Shown in pieces: positions 22,942-24,060 of a stretch of DNA of 24,060 nt. The notes beneath the pieces are model-generated. The model worked only from the letters and a program-made list of their open reading frames with translations. It was not told the DNA's origin and made no database searches. Both the position numbers and the translations under genes were made by a program. Numbering within the stretch: position 1 is the first letter of the stretch; the number at the start of each line of letters is the position of its first letter. This stretch comes from JANQTF01 sp036835375 (lineage in GTDB: Bacteria > Bacteroidota > Bacteroidia > J057): the NCBI GenBank assembly GCA_036835375.1, contig DAITMB010000077.1, positions 1-24,060 on the forward strand, in the 5' to 3' direction.

Positions 22942-24060
22942 TTAATCTTCATCCTGGTGTTTCTCAAAATAAAGCTCCGGTAAAACAATTTTCACTTCTT
23001 GTCCTGTTTCTACTTTTAACCAGTAAATGATGGTGTTCACTCTCGCACTCTTCAGTATGTAATTTTTCTGTTTAAAACTCTCCATTTGTTTCACAAAGTG
23101 CTTGGAAAATTTTAACACTGATTGTCCCTTTGGGTTCAAACATTCATCACCGTTCAAAGTCAAGACATCTCCGCATGTGAGTTGAGAAATCAAATATTGC
23201 CTGTTTATGAAATAATCTAGCCAAATATCCTTGTAGGTTAAATGCTTTGCCAACTCTTTTGGCGGCAAGTACATTTGGTTATCCTCAACCAGCTCTAAGT
23301 TATCTACTAAAATATTGTCGAATATATTTGAGTTTAAATGTACTGTCAAATTTTGTTTTGCTCTTGTCATAGCAACATACAACTGCCTCTTGGCTTCGTC
23401 TGTTGAAGAATTAAAATTGTCAAGCATCAGGAAAACATTGTCAAATTCCTTCCCTTTTGATTTATGGATGGTTGAAACAAAAATAGTTTCACCGTTTTCA
23501 TTAAAAAAGTCTTCAAGCTTGGATTCGCGAATAAAGGCTTCAAAATCAGATTTGTATTTCTTCTGTGGATTGGTTGCTTCAAAATCATTAATGATATTCA
23601 TACACACTTCCAGCTTTGTGCTGTTGCGAAACTCGTTTGACAATTCCCGTTTAGCATTTGCCCAAACATCATTGCTGATAATAAAAACATTATCAGCCAA
23701 ATTCAGCTGACTCATAAAGAATCTGACCTCCAAGAGATTATACAGGCTAAATGATTCGTTAGACTGAATCAATTTCGCATGCATATTATTTTTTAAAAGT
23801 AGCCCTGTGATTTGAAGCGCTTCTTCATTTGTTTTTGTGAGCACACATGTGGTGCCAGCGAGTCCGGTTGTGATAATGTCATTTACAAGCGGAGTAATGA
23901 GATTGATACTTTGATAACGAACTAATTTTATTCTTCCGTTGTCAGTTTGCTTGGCAATAATTGGAATTTCTTTTAAACGATTATGAATTCTTGTTATAAA
24001 TTGATTTGTGAATTCTACAAGATTTCTTTTGCTTCTGTAATTCTCAACTAACTCATGCTT
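22942..24060 (-). CDS. UvrD/Rep-family helicase, C-terminal part (cut by window edge)
   Basis: The minus frame is open from the window edge to the TAA at 22942-22944, about 372 codons; the GTG at 23842-23844 is an internal codon. Visible superfamily-1 motifs are motif IV LVENYRS (near 24040), motif V TIHKSKGKEFDNVF (near 23445-23475) and motif VI LYVAMTRAKQNL (near 23350-23385). After motif VI comes a tail (PKELAKHLTYKDIWLDYF, LKFSKHFVKQMESFKQKNY, VKIVLPELYFEKH) that I associate with large Bacteroidota RecQ-UvrD fusion helicases. The domain translocates on single-stranded DNA using ATP. The N-terminal part, including the Walker A site and any RecQ domain, lies outside the window. Confidence 0.88.
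   Translation of the reverse strand, partial: KHELVENYRSKRNLVEFTNQFITRIHNRLKEIPIIAKQTDNGRIKLVRYQSINLITPLVNDIITTGLAGTTCVLTKTNEEALQITGLLLKNNMHAKLIQSNESFSLYNLLEVRFFMSQLNLADNVFIISNDVWANAKRELSNEFRNSTKLEVCMNIINDFEATNPQKKYKSDFEAFIRESKLEDFFNENGETIFVSTIHKSKGKEFDNVFLMLDNFNSSTDEAKRQLYVAMTRAKQNLTVHLNSNIFDNILVDNLELVEDNQMYLPPKELAKHLTYKDIWLDYFINRQYLISQLTCGDVLTLNGDECLNPKGQSVLKFSKHFVKQMESFKQKNYILKSARVNTIIYWLKVETGQEVKIVLPELYFEKHQDED

Overview
The window looks like a chromosomal segment of a member of the Bacteroidota, most likely a cytophagian. The reasons are the TPR-rich HisKA_2 sensor kinases, the mostly absent Shine-Dalgarno sequences, the set of small operons (WYL regulator + RidA-like + YdeI; SDR + DoxX-like + AraC; umuD-umuC), a DUF5060-type secreted glycosidase and a UvrD-type helicase with the C-terminal tail seen in Bacteroidota RecQ-UvrD fusions. 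This is inferred from gene content; there is no rRNA or other taxonomic marker here.

Layout. (1) 1-3078, plus strand, GC-rich: two tandem TPR/HisKA_2 sensor histidine kinases whose catalytic halves are near duplicates at DNA level; the first is cut by the window edge. (2) 3079-5017: GC-rich gene-free spacers with diverged repeats, flanking one AT-rich SAM-dependent methyltransferase. (3) 5018-6933, minus strand: a three-gene unit (DUF5996, fused YjdI-YjdJ-like iron-sulfur/acetyltransferase protein, SRPBCC protein). (4) 7187-9836, minus: Crp/Fnr regulator, a perfect FNR-like palindrome, pirin, and an HSL-family alpha/beta hydrolase. (5) 10180-11927, minus: WYL regulator, RidA-like protein, YdeI-like protein. 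(6) 12222-14640, minus: SDR oxidoreductase, a 2-TM small protein, a DoxX-like membrane protein and an AraC regulator, separated by 1-12 bases. (7) 15207-16952, plus: umuD-umuC translesion synthesis genes behind two dyad symmetries. (8) 17083-18678, plus: a secreted glycoside hydrolase-like protein. (9) 18840-19963, plus: the frameshifted tail of an MFS transporter followed by an intact macrolide 2'-phosphotransferase homologue, probably the remnant of an efflux-plus-inactivation pair. (10) 20251-21813, minus: a lipoprotein carboxylesterase. (11) 21814-22941: gene-poor DNA with a 97-bp direct repeat (3 mismatches) and a 59-aa two-TM protein. (12) 22942-24060, minus: C-terminal part of a UvrD-family helicase.

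There is no single large pathway. Most genes belong to small, self-contained stress, detoxification or resistance units, each with its own regulator. The most unusual structure lies between genes: several diverged or near-identical repeats recur in the spacers and point to an interspersed repeat family. No CRISPR array, tRNA, rRNA, intact insertion sequence or clear multi-gene defence system was seen.
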